DNA of 64,000 nt from GAS368 sp965227745 (GCA_965227745.1 OZ245769.1:6262001-6326000); one strand, 5' to 3'. Numbered from the stretch's first letter, positions 16,198 to 25,392 are shown. Notes: generated from the letters alone by a model not told the origin. Made by a program: numbers and translations.

Positions 16198-18945
16198 ATG
16201 GCGGAATGGTTTAACGACAATACTGACTATCTGAGTTATACGCTCGTTGTCTTAGTCGTATTTGCCGGACTGGAATTTTGGTTAAGGCGCCGCGCGATTC
16301 GCGGGCGCTTGCCGCGTTGGGTCTGGCCGGGCGTGGCGGCATTGCTGGGCGGCGGCTGGTTTTTGGTCGACGCGGCGGGTGATGCGGAGCACGTGCGGAT
16401 TCAGAGTTTTCTGCAAGGTGTCGCGCCCACGTACGCGCAAGAGATCGAGCGGATGGGGCATGCTCGGATCACGCTGCAGACGCCCGCCGATGATCCGACG
16501 TACCTCACGATGATCGAGGCGCTGCTGCGGTGGAAAAAGGTCAACCCCACCGTGGCGGATATCTACACCTTTCGCCGCATCGACGGCGTGGTGCGCCTGA
16601 TGGTCGATGCGGAGACGGACTATAACCATGACGGAAAATTCGAAGGCGAGCGCGAGCGGCGCGTGCCCATCGGGCGCGAATATAAATTTGCCGACGTCGC
16701 GATGGTGGAGGCCTTGAAGGGCCGTCCGACTTTTTCACCTGAGCCGGTGCGCGACGACTGGGGCGTGTGGGTGAGTGCGCAGGTGCCGCTGCACGATGCG
16801 AATGGTAATGTCGAAGGCGCGCTCGGAGTCGATTACCCGGCGGACGCCTGGGTCGCGGCCATTGCGCTGGGGCGGCAGCGCATGGAATGGTTTCTCGCGA
16901 TTCCAGTGCTGATTCTAGGTTTTGGCGCGGCCGTGACCGGCGTGATGCGGGCGGAGTTGGCCGCGCGACAAGTGGTGGAGCGACGTTTGTCGGAGAGCGA
17001 AGCGCGGCTGCGGACCGCGATCGATAATCTCCCCTGCGATTTTTGGCTGATGGATCAATCGCTGCGCTACACTGTGCTTAATGCGGCGTCACGCGAGCAT
17101 TGGGGTGACAATACCGGGCGCAGCCTCGACGACCTCCAGGTGGCTCAGACCACGCGCTCTGAGTGGGCGGACGTCAATCGTCGCGCCTTTGCCGGCGAGG
17201 TGGTGCGCCACGAGGTGGCGTATGAGCTGCGCGGGCGCCTGCATCACTATCTCAGCATCGTCGCCCCGGTCCGCGTGGATGGAAAAATCAACGCCATTCT
17301 CGGGGTAAACTTCGATATTACCGATCGCGTCGAGGCCGAGGCGGCGCTCCGTAAATCGGAAGAAAAGCTCGCCCTCCACGTCCGCCAGACGCCGCTGGCC
17401 GTGATCGAATGGAACCTCGCGTTTTGCGTGACCGGGTGGAATCCCGCAGCGGAGCGCATCTTTGGCTACACGGCGGCGGAAGCGATGGGCCGGCATGCTG
17501 TGGGCTTGCTCGTGGGCGAACGCTCGCGCGCGCAGATCGAGCGGATCTGGGCGGCGCTCCTGACGCACAAAGGTGGCACGCGCAGCACCAATGAAAACAT
17601 CACGAAAGATGGTCGCACCATCCACTGCGAATGGTACAATGCCCCGCTCGTCGACGCCTCGGGCGCAGTCATCGCTGTCGCCTCCAGCGTGCAGGATGTC
17701 ACGGATCGCGATGCGCTCGAGAAACAACTTCGCCGCGCACAAAAGATGGAATCCATCGGCCAACTCGCCGGGGGTGTCGCGCATGAGTTCAACAACCTCC
17801 TCACGCCCATGCTCGTGCAGGTGGACCTGCTCGCGTTTCACTACGCCCACGACGAGCGCATGATCGCGATGCTGCGACCGGTGCAGGATGCGATCCAGCA
17901 AGCCGCGCAACTCAACCAGCGAATCCTCGCGGTGGGCCGGCGCGCCGCGGAGCAACGCGAACTGCAACCGCTCGCGCCGCTGGTGGAGAATGCCCTCGCG
18001 CTGCTCCGCCCGTCGCTCGACCGCCGCATCGAACTGACGGTTTCTCTCCAGCCCGGCCTCGGTCCGCTTCTCCTCGAGCGCGCCAACATCATGCAGATCG
18101 TGATGAACCTCGTGCTCAACGCGCGCGATACCCTGCTGGAAAAGCTCCAGCGCGGTGCGCCACCCGGCTGGGTACCGCGTCTCACCCTCACAACGTGCGC
18201 GGCCAATTCCGCCAACCGCCGCGATGATGCCTCTGCCGCGCCCTTTGCGGTGCCGTGCCAGAAGCTCACGGTGACGGACAATGGGATGGGCATCCCCGCC
18301 GAGTTACGGTCGCGGGTCTTTGAGCCGTTTTTCACGACCAAGGAGCCCGGCCACGGCACCGGCTTGGGCCTCGCGGTGGTGTGGAATGTGGTGCACGGCC
18401 TCGGTGGCTGGATCGAGTTCGACACGCCGCCGAGTGGCGAGGGCACGGAGTTCAGTGTGTACCTTCCTTTCCCGGAGACCCCCTCGGCGCTGGTGAACGA
18501 GGGGCCGGCTAAGCCCGTGCTGCCGGAGTTCAAACTCGGGCGCAAATCCGCGAAGCCGCTCCGGATTCTCCTCGCGGAGGATAATCCGCTCGTGACCGAA
18601 ACCTTCACCGCCCTCCTCGGCGCGGCTGGCCACACGGTGACAGCGACGCAGGACGGCGCGGAGGCGTGGGAGTTGGTGCAGCGGCGCGGCGCGGGACAGT
18701 TCGACCTCATCCTCGCCGATTATAATATGCCGCGCCTTAACGGGGCCGAGCTTCTGCAGCGATTGAGAGAGTCGCAGTATGCGGGCCGCGTCGTGATCGT
18801 CAGTGGCTACCTGTCGGCGGAGAAATTGGATGAGCTGATTCGGCTGGGTGCGGCGGCAGTCATGCGGAAGCCCTTTACACCCTCGAAACTCCTCGCGGCC
18901 ATCGATGGAAATTTAGGTAACGGCGAAACCGGGACGGTGGTTTAA
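16198..18945 (+). CDS. Membrane hybrid histidine kinase with PAS domains and receiver
   Basis: 915 residues. Two N-terminal helices (about 12-30 and 44-62) precede a region of about 165 residues resembling a cache-type sensor, which carries a calcium-loop-like DYNHDGKFEGE at 141-151. A further helix (WFLAIPVLILGFGAAVTGV) lies near 230. Two PAS domains follow (about 265-385 and 395-515). The HisKA box is GGVAHEFNN with His529, and the ATPase domain has NLVLNARDTL, DNGMGIP and GTGLGLAVVWNVV. A C-terminal receiver has ILLAEDNPLV, phosphoacceptor Asp841 in LILADYNMPRLNG and the Lys of MRKPFTP. No partner regulator adjoins. I start at 16198 because the 12 codons upstream look unrelated. Confidence 0.92.
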   Translation: MAEWFNDNTDYLSYTLVVLVVFAGLEFWLRRRAIRGRLPRWVWPGVAALLGGGWFLVDAAGDAEHVRIQSFLQGVAPTYAQEIERMGHARITLQTPADDPTYLTMIEALLRWKKVNPTVADIYTFRRIDGVVRLMVDAETDYNHDGKFEGERERRVPIGREYKFADVAMVEALKGRPTFSPEPVRDDWGVWVSAQVPLHDANGNVEGALGVDYPADAWVAAIALGRQRMEWFLAIPVLILGFGAAVTGVMRAELAARQVVERRLSESEARLRTAIDNLPCDFWLMDQSLRYTVLNAASREHWGDNTGRSLDDLQVAQTTRSEWADVNRRAFAGEVVRHEVAYELRGRLHHYLSIVAPVRVDGKINAILGVNFDITDRVEAEAALRKSEEKLALHVRQTPLAVIEWNLAFCVTGWNPAAERIFGYTAAEAMGRHAVGLLVGERSRAQIERIWAALLTHKGGTRSTNENITKDGRTIHCEWYNAPLVDASGAVIAVASSVQDVTDRDALEKQLRRAQKMESIGQLAGGVAHEFNNLLTPMLVQVDLLAFHYAHDERMIAMLRPVQDAIQQAAQLNQRILAVGRRAAEQRELQPLAPLVENALALLRPSLDRRIELTVSLQPGLGPLLLERANIMQIVMNLVLNARDTLLEKLQRGAPPGWVPRLTLTTCAANSANRRDDASAAPFAVPCQKLTVTDNGMGIPAELRSRVFEPFFTTKEPGHGTGLGLAVVWNVVHGLGGWIEFDTPPSGEGTEFSVYLPFPETPSALVNEGPAKPVLPEFKLGRKSAKPLRILLAEDNPLVTETFTALLGAAGHTVTATQDGAEAWELVQRRGAGQFDLILADYNMPRLNGAELLQRLRESQYAGRVVIVSGYLSAEKLDELIRLGAAAVMRKPFTPSKLLAAIDGNLGNGETGTVV

Positions 18946-18993
18946 TCTGACCGGCGGGAGCCTACTGGGAGGCGATGGTACGCGATGAGGTGC

Positions 18994-19018
18994 GGCAGGT
19001 GATAGCCCATCGCCTGCC
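18994..19018. terminator. Bidirectional hairpin between convergent genes
   Basis: GGCAGGTGAT and ATCGCCTGCC form a 10-bp stem with a 5-base loop and one G-T pair. It lies between the stops of the histidine kinase and the first transglutaminase. There is no T tract on either side, so termination is inferred only from position. Confidence 0.4.
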
Positions 19019-19036
19019 AGCAGGGTCCTATCTTTA

Positions 19037-19900
19037 CTACAGTTGCGTGAAGCGCAGGTGAATCGAGAGCGTCGAGATCGAGGTGCCGTAGAACCCGCCT
19101 TGGATGGGATTCACGCTCTCAGGCACGGACGAGTGCGCCACCGGGATGTAGGCATCATTGCAGAACTTGTCCCGCGTGGGATCGAGGCCGCGCCAGCCGG
19201 CGCCGGGCAGGTAGACTTCGACCCACGCATGCGTGGTCGGGGGCAGGGGATCGAGGGCGTCGGGCGAAGGGGGCTCGTGCAGGTAGCCGCTCACGAAGCG
19301 CGCAGCGATACCCTGCCAGCGGCAGAGGGCCATGAGGAGCACGGCGTAGTCGCGGCAGGAGCCACGGCGCAGAGCGAGGGTCTCACTCGGAGTCTGGATA
19401 CCGGGCTCGTCGCGCCGCGTGTAGGAAAGGTGAACGTGTACGGCGTGGTTCAGCCCAATGAGATACTGCACCGTATCTGCCGGCGGCAGGGGATAATGCT
19501 GAGCGAGCCACGCCTGCAGTTCGGCCGTATCGGTGCCGGGCATCCACGTGAGGGCGGGGACGAGGACCTGGCGCTCCGTCTCGTCATAGGAAAATGGATA
19601 CGTGATAGCCGACGACTTTAGCAGAAAATCGAACGGATTTACATCGAGCGTCTCGATCATGAACTCAGAACGAAACTCCAAATGCGTGGTGGGCGCGTCG
19701 GCGGGAAACTGGGCCCAGTCGAGCGTGTTGCCCTCGGCGTCGGCGGTGATGAGCCGGCGCGGCTCCGGGGTGATCGTCAGGCTGAATTCGTGCAGCTTTT
19801 GCCGGGCGGATTCGCGCGGACGGAGGTAGAGCGCATGCGGCGCAAAAGTGACCGGCTGGTCGTAGTCGTAACAGGTGGTATGGGCGACGCGGAGAAACAT
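19037..19900 (-). CDS. Transglutaminase-like cysteine protease-fold protein (cluster copy 1)
   Basis: 287 residues. An N-terminal beta domain of the bacterial transglutaminase type (MFLRVAHTTCYDYDQPVTFA) leads into the catalytic core. Cys182 lies in RRGSCRDYAVLLMALCRW, His224 in THAWVEVYLPGAGW and Asp240 in GLDPTRDK. This is the standard Cys-His-Asp triad. The family is linked genetically with circularly permuted ATP-grasp and alpha-E proteins, as here, and is suspected to modify or cleave peptides. No signal peptide is visible. The second copy of the family is 31 bases upstream on the same strand. Confidence 0.9.
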   Translation of the reverse strand: MFLRVAHTTCYDYDQPVTFAPHALYLRPRESARQKLHEFSLTITPEPRRLITADAEGNTLDWAQFPADAPTTHLEFRSEFMIETLDVNPFDFLLKSSAITYPFSYDETERQVLVPALTWMPGTDTAELQAWLAQHYPLPPADTVQYLIGLNHAVHVHLSYTRRDEPGIQTPSETLALRRGSCRDYAVLLMALCRWQGIAARFVSGYLHEPPSPDALDPLPPTTHAWVEVYLPGAGWRGLDPTRDKFCNDAYIPVAHSSVPESVNPIQGGFYGTSISTLSIHLRFTQL

Positions 19901-19931
19901 GGCGGGCGCGGTGGTGAGCCCGGCGCGCGGC

Positions 19932-20795
19932 TCAGGCCACCACCAAATCGTGCCGCGCCTCGCGTACGCTGACGGTCACGCGAAGGGCGCGGGTGGGGGC
20001 GCCGCGGTAGGTGCCATTCACGGGACGAATATCGGCGTAGTCGCGACCCACGGCGAGTTTCACATAGCGGTCGTCGGCCACACGGTCGTGCGTGGGATCG
20101 TAGGCGGCCCAGCCGTAGCCGGGGATGTGCGCCTCGATCCAAGCGTGCGAGGCCTCGTTTTCACCCTGACGACGCGTGGTGTTGAAGAAATAGCCGCTCA
20201 CGTAACGCGCCGGAATGCCGAGACTGCGGCAGAGGCCGAGGTGCACGTGCGCGAAATCCTGACAGACGCCCATGCGGAGCTTCAGCGCATCGCAGGAGCG
20301 GGTGTTGACGCCCGTGGTCTTGGGGCGGTACGCGAAGGTGCGGTAGATATGGCCACCGAGGCGACGCACGTCGTTCCAGATGTCCCCGCGACCTTCGGCG
20401 AGCGCGTCCTGGGCTTCACGCCACGTCTCGACGTCGAGCGGCACGTAGTGCGAAGCGGTGTAAAACTCGGCGAGCATCTCGCGGTCGCTGGAGCCTTCCA
20501 GCTCTTCGGCCGTGACGGAAGGGACGGGGGCGCGGTCGGCGAGCGGGACGGTTTCGACGGTCGAGACGGCTTCAATGACCAAGCGGCGGTGATTCGGCGA
20601 GATATCGAAGTAGTGGACGGTGTTGCCGTAGAAATCTTGGTAGTCGCGAGTCTCGGCATTGGGCGCGATGTTCAGCTTAAACTCCGTGCAGCGCTGCGTG
20701 GCGTCGGTGAGCGGGCACAGCCGAATCTCGTTGAAGCTGTCGTGGGCTTCGCCGGCGTAGTTGAACGTGTTGCGGTGAACGATGCGGAGATGCAT
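19932..20795 (-). CDS. Transglutaminase-like protein (cluster copy 2)
   Basis: 287 residues with the same architecture as its downstream neighbour, but clearly diverged. The N-terminus is MHLRIVHRNTFNYAGEAHDS. The triad is Cys178 in RMGVCQDFAHVHLGLCRSLG, His217 in SHAWIEAHIPGYGW and Asp233 in YDPTHDR. The wider match (NEIRLCP, GNTVHYFDI) is typical of the transglutaminase encoded beside alpha-E proteins. It follows the alpha-E gene after 66 bases. Two diverged copies in tandem suggest non-identical substrates. Confidence 0.9.
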   Translation of the reverse strand: MHLRIVHRNTFNYAGEAHDSFNEIRLCPLTDATQRCTEFKLNIAPNAETRDYQDFYGNTVHYFDISPNHRRLVIEAVSTVETVPLADRAPVPSVTAEELEGSSDREMLAEFYTASHYVPLDVETWREAQDALAEGRGDIWNDVRRLGGHIYRTFAYRPKTTGVNTRSCDALKLRMGVCQDFAHVHLGLCRSLGIPARYVSGYFFNTTRRQGENEASHAWIEAHIPGYGWAAYDPTHDRVADDRYVKLAVGRDYADIRPVNGTYRGAPTRALRVTVSVREARHDLVVA

Positions 20796-20861
20796 GAACG
20801 CGGAGCAGTTGGATAATAATCGCCGTAACTTTGCCGTAACACGGCCGGCTTTGGCGAGGGA

Positions 20862-21920
20862 TTATTGCTGCTGTTGTTGCTGCTGCTGAATGTCCGCCGA
20901 CGACTCCGCCGGGTAAAACATCGTCGTCTCCACGACTTCGGCCCCGATGGTATCGAGGGTCGTCTGCACCTCCATGAGGAACTCATGAAGGCCATGCTCC
21001 TGCAGCACATCGGTGATCGTAAGGGACTGCAGATCGGCGAGCAACCGGCGCGAGGCGCGGCCGGCGGCTGTGCGCGGACGGGCGCCGCTTTCGCCGAGGA
21101 TGCGGCGGAGAAATTCATCCACCTGCGCCACGCAGAAATGCAGCGAGCGCGGAAAGGAGTCGGAGAAGATGAGGAACTCGGCGACCTTCCACGGCAGGAT
21201 TTCGCTGACGTAGAAGCGACGGTAGGCCTCGAGGGCGCTGCCGGAGCGCAAGACGGCCTGCCACTGGGCCGTATCGACGGCGCCACCGACGTCAGTCGCG
21301 CTCGGCAGGAGGATGTGATACTTCACATCGAGGATGCGCGTGGTCTTGTCGGCGCGCTCGATGAACTTGCCAAACTCGATAAACTCCCAGCCCTCGCTGC
21401 GGGAGTACGTCGCAGCCGTGAGGCCCTGGAAGAGGTGGGCGCTGCGCTTGACGCTGTTGAAGAACTCGCCGGCGCCGCCGCTGGCCCAGAGTTCTTTGGA
21501 ACTGCGATCACAGAGGTAGAGGTAGAGCTCGTTGATCGTCTCCCACATCTCGGCGGAGATTTGGTCGCGGATCATGCGGGCGTTTTCGCGCGCGACGTTC
21601 ACGCAGGAGCGGATCGAGTTCGGGTTGCGCACATCGAACGCGAAAAACTCCGTCACGCTGCGGCTATCGGCGTTCTCGTAATATTTATCGAACAACTCCT
21701 CATCGCCGGAGCTGAACAGGATGGAGCCCCAATGCTCCTGAATCGTCGAATCGGTGAAGCCCTGAAAATCGAGCAGGAGCTGGAGATTCACGTCGAGCAG
21801 GCGCGCGAGATTTTCGGCGCGCTCGATGTAGCGGCTCATCCAATAGAGCGAGTGCGCGACGCGCGACAGCATCACGGTAGCCTGCGGGCGCGAAGGAGGG
21901 GCGGCTTTGGCGGGAGGCAC
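20862..21920 (-). CDS. Alpha-E domain protein with a C-terminal polyglutamine tail
   Basis: 352 residues. The alpha-E family start MLSRVAHSLYWMSRYIERAE is preceded by 16 Pro/Ala-rich residues (MPPAKAAPPSRPQATV). An ATG in frame at MLSRV could be the true start. Conserved helices follow, including NVARENARMIRDQISAEMWE, FIERADKTTRILDVKYHILL and SFPRSLHFCVAQVDEFLRRI. Alpha-E proteins accompany circularly permuted ATP-grasp proteins; the biochemical role is unresolved. The last eight residues before the stop are Gln, encoded by mixed CAG and CAA codons. That tail is not part of the family fold. Confidence 0.9.
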   Translation of the reverse strand: MPPAKAAPPSRPQATVMLSRVAHSLYWMSRYIERAENLARLLDVNLQLLLDFQGFTDSTIQEHWGSILFSSGDEELFDKYYENADSRSVTEFFAFDVRNPNSIRSCVNVARENARMIRDQISAEMWETINELYLYLCDRSSKELWASGGAGEFFNSVKRSAHLFQGLTAATYSRSEGWEFIEFGKFIERADKTTRILDVKYHILLPSATDVGGAVDTAQWQAVLRSGSALEAYRRFYVSEILPWKVAEFLIFSDSFPRSLHFCVAQVDEFLRRILGESGARPRTAAGRASRRLLADLQSLTITDVLQEHGLHEFLMEVQTTLDTIGAEVVETTMFYPAESSADIQQQQQQQQ

Positions 21921-21926
21921 GGGGAG

Positions 21927-21960
21927 ATTTTCGATTTAAGATTTTAGATTTACGATTTCC
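21927..21960. repeat. TTACGA-type low-complexity tract
   Basis: TTTTCGATTTAAGATTTTAG followed by ATTTACGATTTCC lies between the ATP-grasp stop and the alpha-E start. It resembles the tracts at 8820-8847 and 8895-8931. Confidence 0.5.
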
Positions 21961-22009
21961 GAAGAGGCGCAGCGCGCCAGGAGGAAATCGTTGGGCGTTT
22001 TATCACGGA

Positions 22010-23455
22010 TTACGCGTCGCCTTGGAGGACCCAGGTGTCTTTCGAGCCGCCGCCCTGCGAGGAGTTGACGACGAGCGAGCCCTTGCGGAGGGCGACGCGG
22101 GTCAGGCCGCCGGGGGTGACGGTGATCTTTTCGCCGTAGAGGATGTAGGGGCGGAGATCGATGTGGCGGCCCTCGAGCTTGCCGTCGCACCAGGTGGGCG
22201 AGCGGGAGAGATTGATCGGGTCCTGGCCGATGTAGTTGCGCGGGTTGGCGGCGACCGCATCGCGGAATTTGGCGCACTCTTCCTTGGTCGCGGCGGGGCC
22301 GATGAGCATGCCGTAGCCGCCGGCTTCGTTGGCGGCTTTGACGACGAGCTTCTCGATGTTCTCGAGAATGTATTTCCGGTCGAGCGGCTCGGAGGCGAGG
22401 TAGGTATTGACGTTCGGGAGGATGGGGTCCTCGCCGAGGTAGTACTTAATAAGCTTCGGGACGTAGGCGTAGATTACCTTATCGTCGGCGATGCCGGTGC
22501 CGATGGAATTGGCGAGGGCGACGTTGCCCGCGCGGTAGGCGTTCACCAAGCCGGGCACGCCCAGCATGGAGTCGGGCCGGAAGACCAGCGGATCCAGAAA
22601 ATCGTCGTCGATGCGGCGGTAGATCACGTCGACGGGCTCGAGGCCGGCGGTCGTGCGCATGAAGACATGCGAGTCGCGCACCACGAGATCGCGGCCCTCG
22701 ACGATCGGGATGCCCATCTGGCGGGCGAGGAAGCTGTGCTCGAAGTACGCGCTATTGTAGACGCCGGGCGTGAGGAGGACGACGTTGGGCTTGGTGCTGC
22801 GGTTGGGTGCGATGTGGAGCAGGGCCTTGAGCAGTTCGTTCGAGTAACCCTCGACCGGGCGGACGCCGTAGCTCTGGAAAAGATTGGGAAACGCGCGGCG
22901 CATGGCGGCGCGGTTTTCGATCATGTAGCTGGCGCCGGAGGGGCAGCGGAGGTTGTCCTCAAGGACGAGGTAATTGCCCGAGCCATCACGGATGAGATCG
23001 GTGCCGCAGATGTGCACGTAGATGCCGCGGGGCACGGTGCAATTCATGAACTCACGGCGGAAATGCTTCGCGCCCAGGACGAGGGCGGGAGGGAGGATTT
23101 TGTCCTTCAGGCACTTTTGTCCGTGATAGACGTCGTCGAGAAAAAGGTTGAGCGCGGTGATGCGCTGGACGAGGCCGGCCTCGATCTTGAGCCATTCCTG
23201 ATTGGGGATTACGCGCGGGATGAGATCGAAGGGGAAAATGCGCTCGGTGCCGGCGTTGTCGTGGTAGACGGTAAACGTCACCCCGCGTCTCAGAAACGCC
23301 AGATCGACAGCCGCACGGCGCTGGTCGAACTCCGGAATCGGCAGCGTGCCGAGACGGGTGGCAAGACGTTGGTAATGCGGGCGCACGTCGCTGTTGGACG
23401 CGTACATTTCATCGAAGAAATTGCCCGGTTCGTAGGTGGTGCTGAGAATCGACAC
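22010..23455 (-). CDS. Circularly permuted ATP-grasp protein
   Basis: 481 residues, normal for the family. Recognised blocks are FFDEMYASNSDVRPHYQRLA, FPFDLIPRVIPNQEWLKIEA, YVHICGTDLIRDGSGNYLVL, EDNLRCPSGASYMIENR and VLLTPGVYNSAYFEHSFLAR. Later come EGRDLVVRDSHVFMRTTAG, ANSIGTGIADDKVIYAYVP, NVNTYLASEPLDRKYILENI and LVVKAANEAGGYGMLIGP. These are ATP-grasp carboxylate-amine ligase elements in permuted order. It is the first gene of the cluster with alpha-E and the two transglutaminases on the same strand. The likely product is a peptide or amide of unknown structure; nothing here identifies it. Confidence 0.93.
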   Translation of the reverse strand: MSILSTTYEPGNFFDEMYASNSDVRPHYQRLATRLGTLPIPEFDQRRAAVDLAFLRRGVTFTVYHDNAGTERIFPFDLIPRVIPNQEWLKIEAGLVQRITALNLFLDDVYHGQKCLKDKILPPALVLGAKHFRREFMNCTVPRGIYVHICGTDLIRDGSGNYLVLEDNLRCPSGASYMIENRAAMRRAFPNLFQSYGVRPVEGYSNELLKALLHIAPNRSTKPNVVLLTPGVYNSAYFEHSFLARQMGIPIVEGRDLVVRDSHVFMRTTAGLEPVDVIYRRIDDDFLDPLVFRPDSMLGVPGLVNAYRAGNVALANSIGTGIADDKVIYAYVPKLIKYYLGEDPILPNVNTYLASEPLDRKYILENIEKLVVKAANEAGGYGMLIGPAATKEECAKFRDAVAANPRNYIGQDPINLSRSPTWCDGKLEGRHIDLRPYILYGEKITVTPGGLTRVALRKGSLVVNSSQGGGSKDTWVLQGDA

Positions 23456-23517
23456 GAGGGTTTTTATTACTGGCGCTGCGAAAATAGCAGGTCCCTTGCC
23501 AGAAGCGTGCAGGGCAA

Positions 23518-23555
23518 GGGCGGGGCGTCAACGGCAGGTTGACCCTCGCCCGCCC
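23518..23555. other. Large intergenic stem-loop
   Basis: GGGCGGGGCGTCAAC pairs imperfectly with GTTGACCCTCGCCCGCC around a short loop. It lies after the stop of the EamA transporter gene and before the ATP-grasp start on the minus strand. No T tract follows, so it may be a terminator, a leader structure or a repeat. Confidence 0.45.
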
Positions 23556-23594
23556 ATAAAGCGAGCCGGGCCGGAAAGTTAGGCGCCTAAAGTA

Positions 23595-24479
23595 TTACTT
23601 TCGCCGTGCGGTAAACACGGTGCCGACGAGGATCAGGGCCGCGCCGACGAGTTCCGATAACGTAAAATGCTCGTGGAAAAAAGCCGCCCCGCCCACGGCC
23701 ACGCCCAAGGGGACGAGCATTTGCAATAACGAGCCCTCGGCGACCGGAAGATCACGGAAGGCACGCGTCATCGTAATTTGACCCGCCGCCGCGCAAACGC
23801 CCGCCGTGATCATCACCGCCCACGCTGTACCCGAGACGGGCTCGGGGTGAAACAGGGCGGGTCCCAGGCAGAGCAGCAGGCCGTAAACACACTGGGCGGC
23901 GAAGATCGTCGAGGTGTGCTCCGTGGCGTGGAGCTGGCGGATGGTGACGACGATGTAGGCCGACCCAAAAGCAACGACGACCGCGACGAGATCGTAGAAA
24001 TCGGCGTGGACGCCGCTGCCGAGGACATTGGTCAGCAGGGCCAGACCGGCCAGCGCAGCAGCCCCGCCGATGGCCAGCGCGAAGCGAAAGCGCTCGCCAA
24101 TCATCACGACCGCCATGAGCGCGCCGAGAATGACATAGGTGTTGTTGATAAACGTCGCCCGCCCCGCGCCGAGGTGGATGACCGTAAGATAGTACCCGTA
24201 GACCCCGAGGCTACCCACGATGCCGCGACCGATGAGCTTCGAGTTTTTAAAAAGATGCGAGGGCTCGAACTCCCGCCGGTAAAGCGCTACGACCAAGCCC
24301 AGACCGACCACAAAGCGCACCGACGAGATCAGCCAGACATTAACCGACTGCACCTGCCCAAGCGCGCGGATGAGGAGGATATTGGCCGTAAACGCCAACG
24401 CCGAGAACAGCATGAGCCCGAGCCCGCGCGCGTGGTGCGGGTTCTCCGTCGCAAAGGTGCTGATGGGCTCGGGCTTCAT
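23595..24479 (-). CDS. EamA/DMT-superfamily transporter
   Basis: 294 residues with ten predicted helices in two EamA halves. The first begins GLGLMLFSALAFTANILLIR and the second DFYDLVAVVVAFGSAYIVVT; the protein closes with LSELVGAALILVGTVFTARR. The conserved short helix SLGVYGYYLTVIHLGAGRAT precedes the fifth helix. This is the drug/metabolite transporter fold, commonly an exporter of amino acids or related solutes; substrate unknown. I start at the ATG at 24479 rather than the TTG at 24494. It stands alone. Confidence 0.88.
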   Translation of the reverse strand: MKPEPISTFATENPHHARGLGLMLFSALAFTANILLIRALGQVQSVNVWLISSVRFVVGLGLVVALYRREFEPSHLFKNSKLIGRGIVGSLGVYGYYLTVIHLGAGRATFINNTYVILGALMAVVMIGERFRFALAIGGAAALAGLALLTNVLGSGVHADFYDLVAVVVAFGSAYIVVTIRQLHATEHTSTIFAAQCVYGLLLCLGPALFHPEPVSGTAWAVMITAGVCAAAGQITMTRAFRDLPVAEGSLLQMLVPLGVAVGGAAFFHEHFTLSELVGAALILVGTVFTARRK

Positions 24480-24882
24480 GCGTGGGCCCGCCAACCGTGA
24501 AGGAAATTGTGATGACGGGCAGCAAATTCGCGGGTGGGGCGGCGCAGTCGCGGATGAAATCGGAATGGCACTGCGGCGTGTGCTTCGAGCTGTTCTTTCA
24601 ACCGGCAGTCATTCAACTCTGTTGCGTGGCGGCGATCTCGGCCTGACGACCTTTAACGATGTTTGTCTTAACCCGCACGACTGGAGCGTCTCGCCTGCTC
24701 GCTGCGCATTGCGTGCCTAAACGACCTTATCTTTCCGATGCCCGCGCATAAACTCCGTCCGAAATTCCATGAGAGGCGGCCCCGGCCCCGCTTCGAAATA
24801 GTTGTCTTCGCTTCGTGCGCCCTTAAATGATCTGCTCTCACTTAGTGAGCGCATTCGGCTATGGCCTTTCTTGTTTCCCTAA
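24480..24882. other. 403-base gap without a recognised gene
   Basis: Apart from the upstream region of the EamA gene I see no coding frame with protein-like composition, no strong hairpin and no RNA gene. The sequence becomes less GC-rich toward the DUF433-like gene. Confidence 0.5.
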
Positions 24883-25392
24883 ATGGACCCTCGCTTGCAA
24901 TCATCTCGTCAAGAGTTGCGACCCGAGCCCCTGGGCTGCCCGCTAAATCACAACATGAGAAACGTCGTTTTTAGCGGAGATGTCTGTTCGGGGGAACCTA
25001 GAATCGATCAGACACGTCTCAGCTGCGCCTCGGTTGCATCGCTCCTCCATTTTCGCAGGCTGACTTTACGCCAATTTTTCGACCTGTACCCGCATTTGTC
25101 GCCGGCTGACGTTAAGAATTGCCTGAATTACTGTTCCAAGCGGCAGTGCGTCAAGGATCGGCCGATTAACTATTGCCACGGATGCGATCTTGATAAAAGG
25201 GAGGATGACTCCCCTTCCAGATTTGCGTCGAATTTCGAAGAAGCCGTGGAGATGGCTCGTAGCGGTAACGGATATACATTTCTCGGCACTGTGGGCGAAT
25301 ACCTGAAGAGCGAGGAAAAGCATACTTATTGGGAAATAGCAGATTGTTTAAATCGCGAACTCTTTGGGCGCACGTCGGAAGCGATCACGTAG
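24883..25392 (+). CDS. Orphan DUF433-like protein with a Cys-rich middle
   Basis: 169 residues. Residues 25-100 resemble DUF433, a small HTH-like domain often found as an antitoxin: GDVCSGEPRIDQTRLSCASV, then FFDLYPHLSPADVKNCLNYC. A Cys-rich stretch follows (CSKRQCVKDRPINYCHGCD), then a C-terminal region of unknown type. No toxin of the usual PIN-type partner is adjacent on either side. Base composition is less GC-rich than neighbouring genes, which suggests acquisition. The start could instead be the ATG at 24955 (MRNVVFSGD). Function is not assigned. Confidence 0.6.
   Translation: MDPRLQSSRQELRPEPLGCPLNHNMRNVVFSGDVCSGEPRIDQTRLSCASVASLLHFRRLTLRQFFDLYPHLSPADVKNCLNYCSKRQCVKDRPINYCHGCDLDKREDDSPSRFASNFEEAVEMARSGNGYTFLGTVGEYLKSEEKHTYWEIADCLNRELFGRTSEAIT

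Noticed and set aside
20862..20890. Microsatellite-type instability at the polyglutamine tract
   Set aside because: CAG and CAA codons alternate irregularly, so it is not a pure triplet repeat prone to slippage. It is kept as a tail feature only.
22022..23542. 506-codon plus-strand frame opposite the ATP-grasp gene
   Set aside because: The ATP-grasp protein on the other strand has full-length family motifs; this frame has none.
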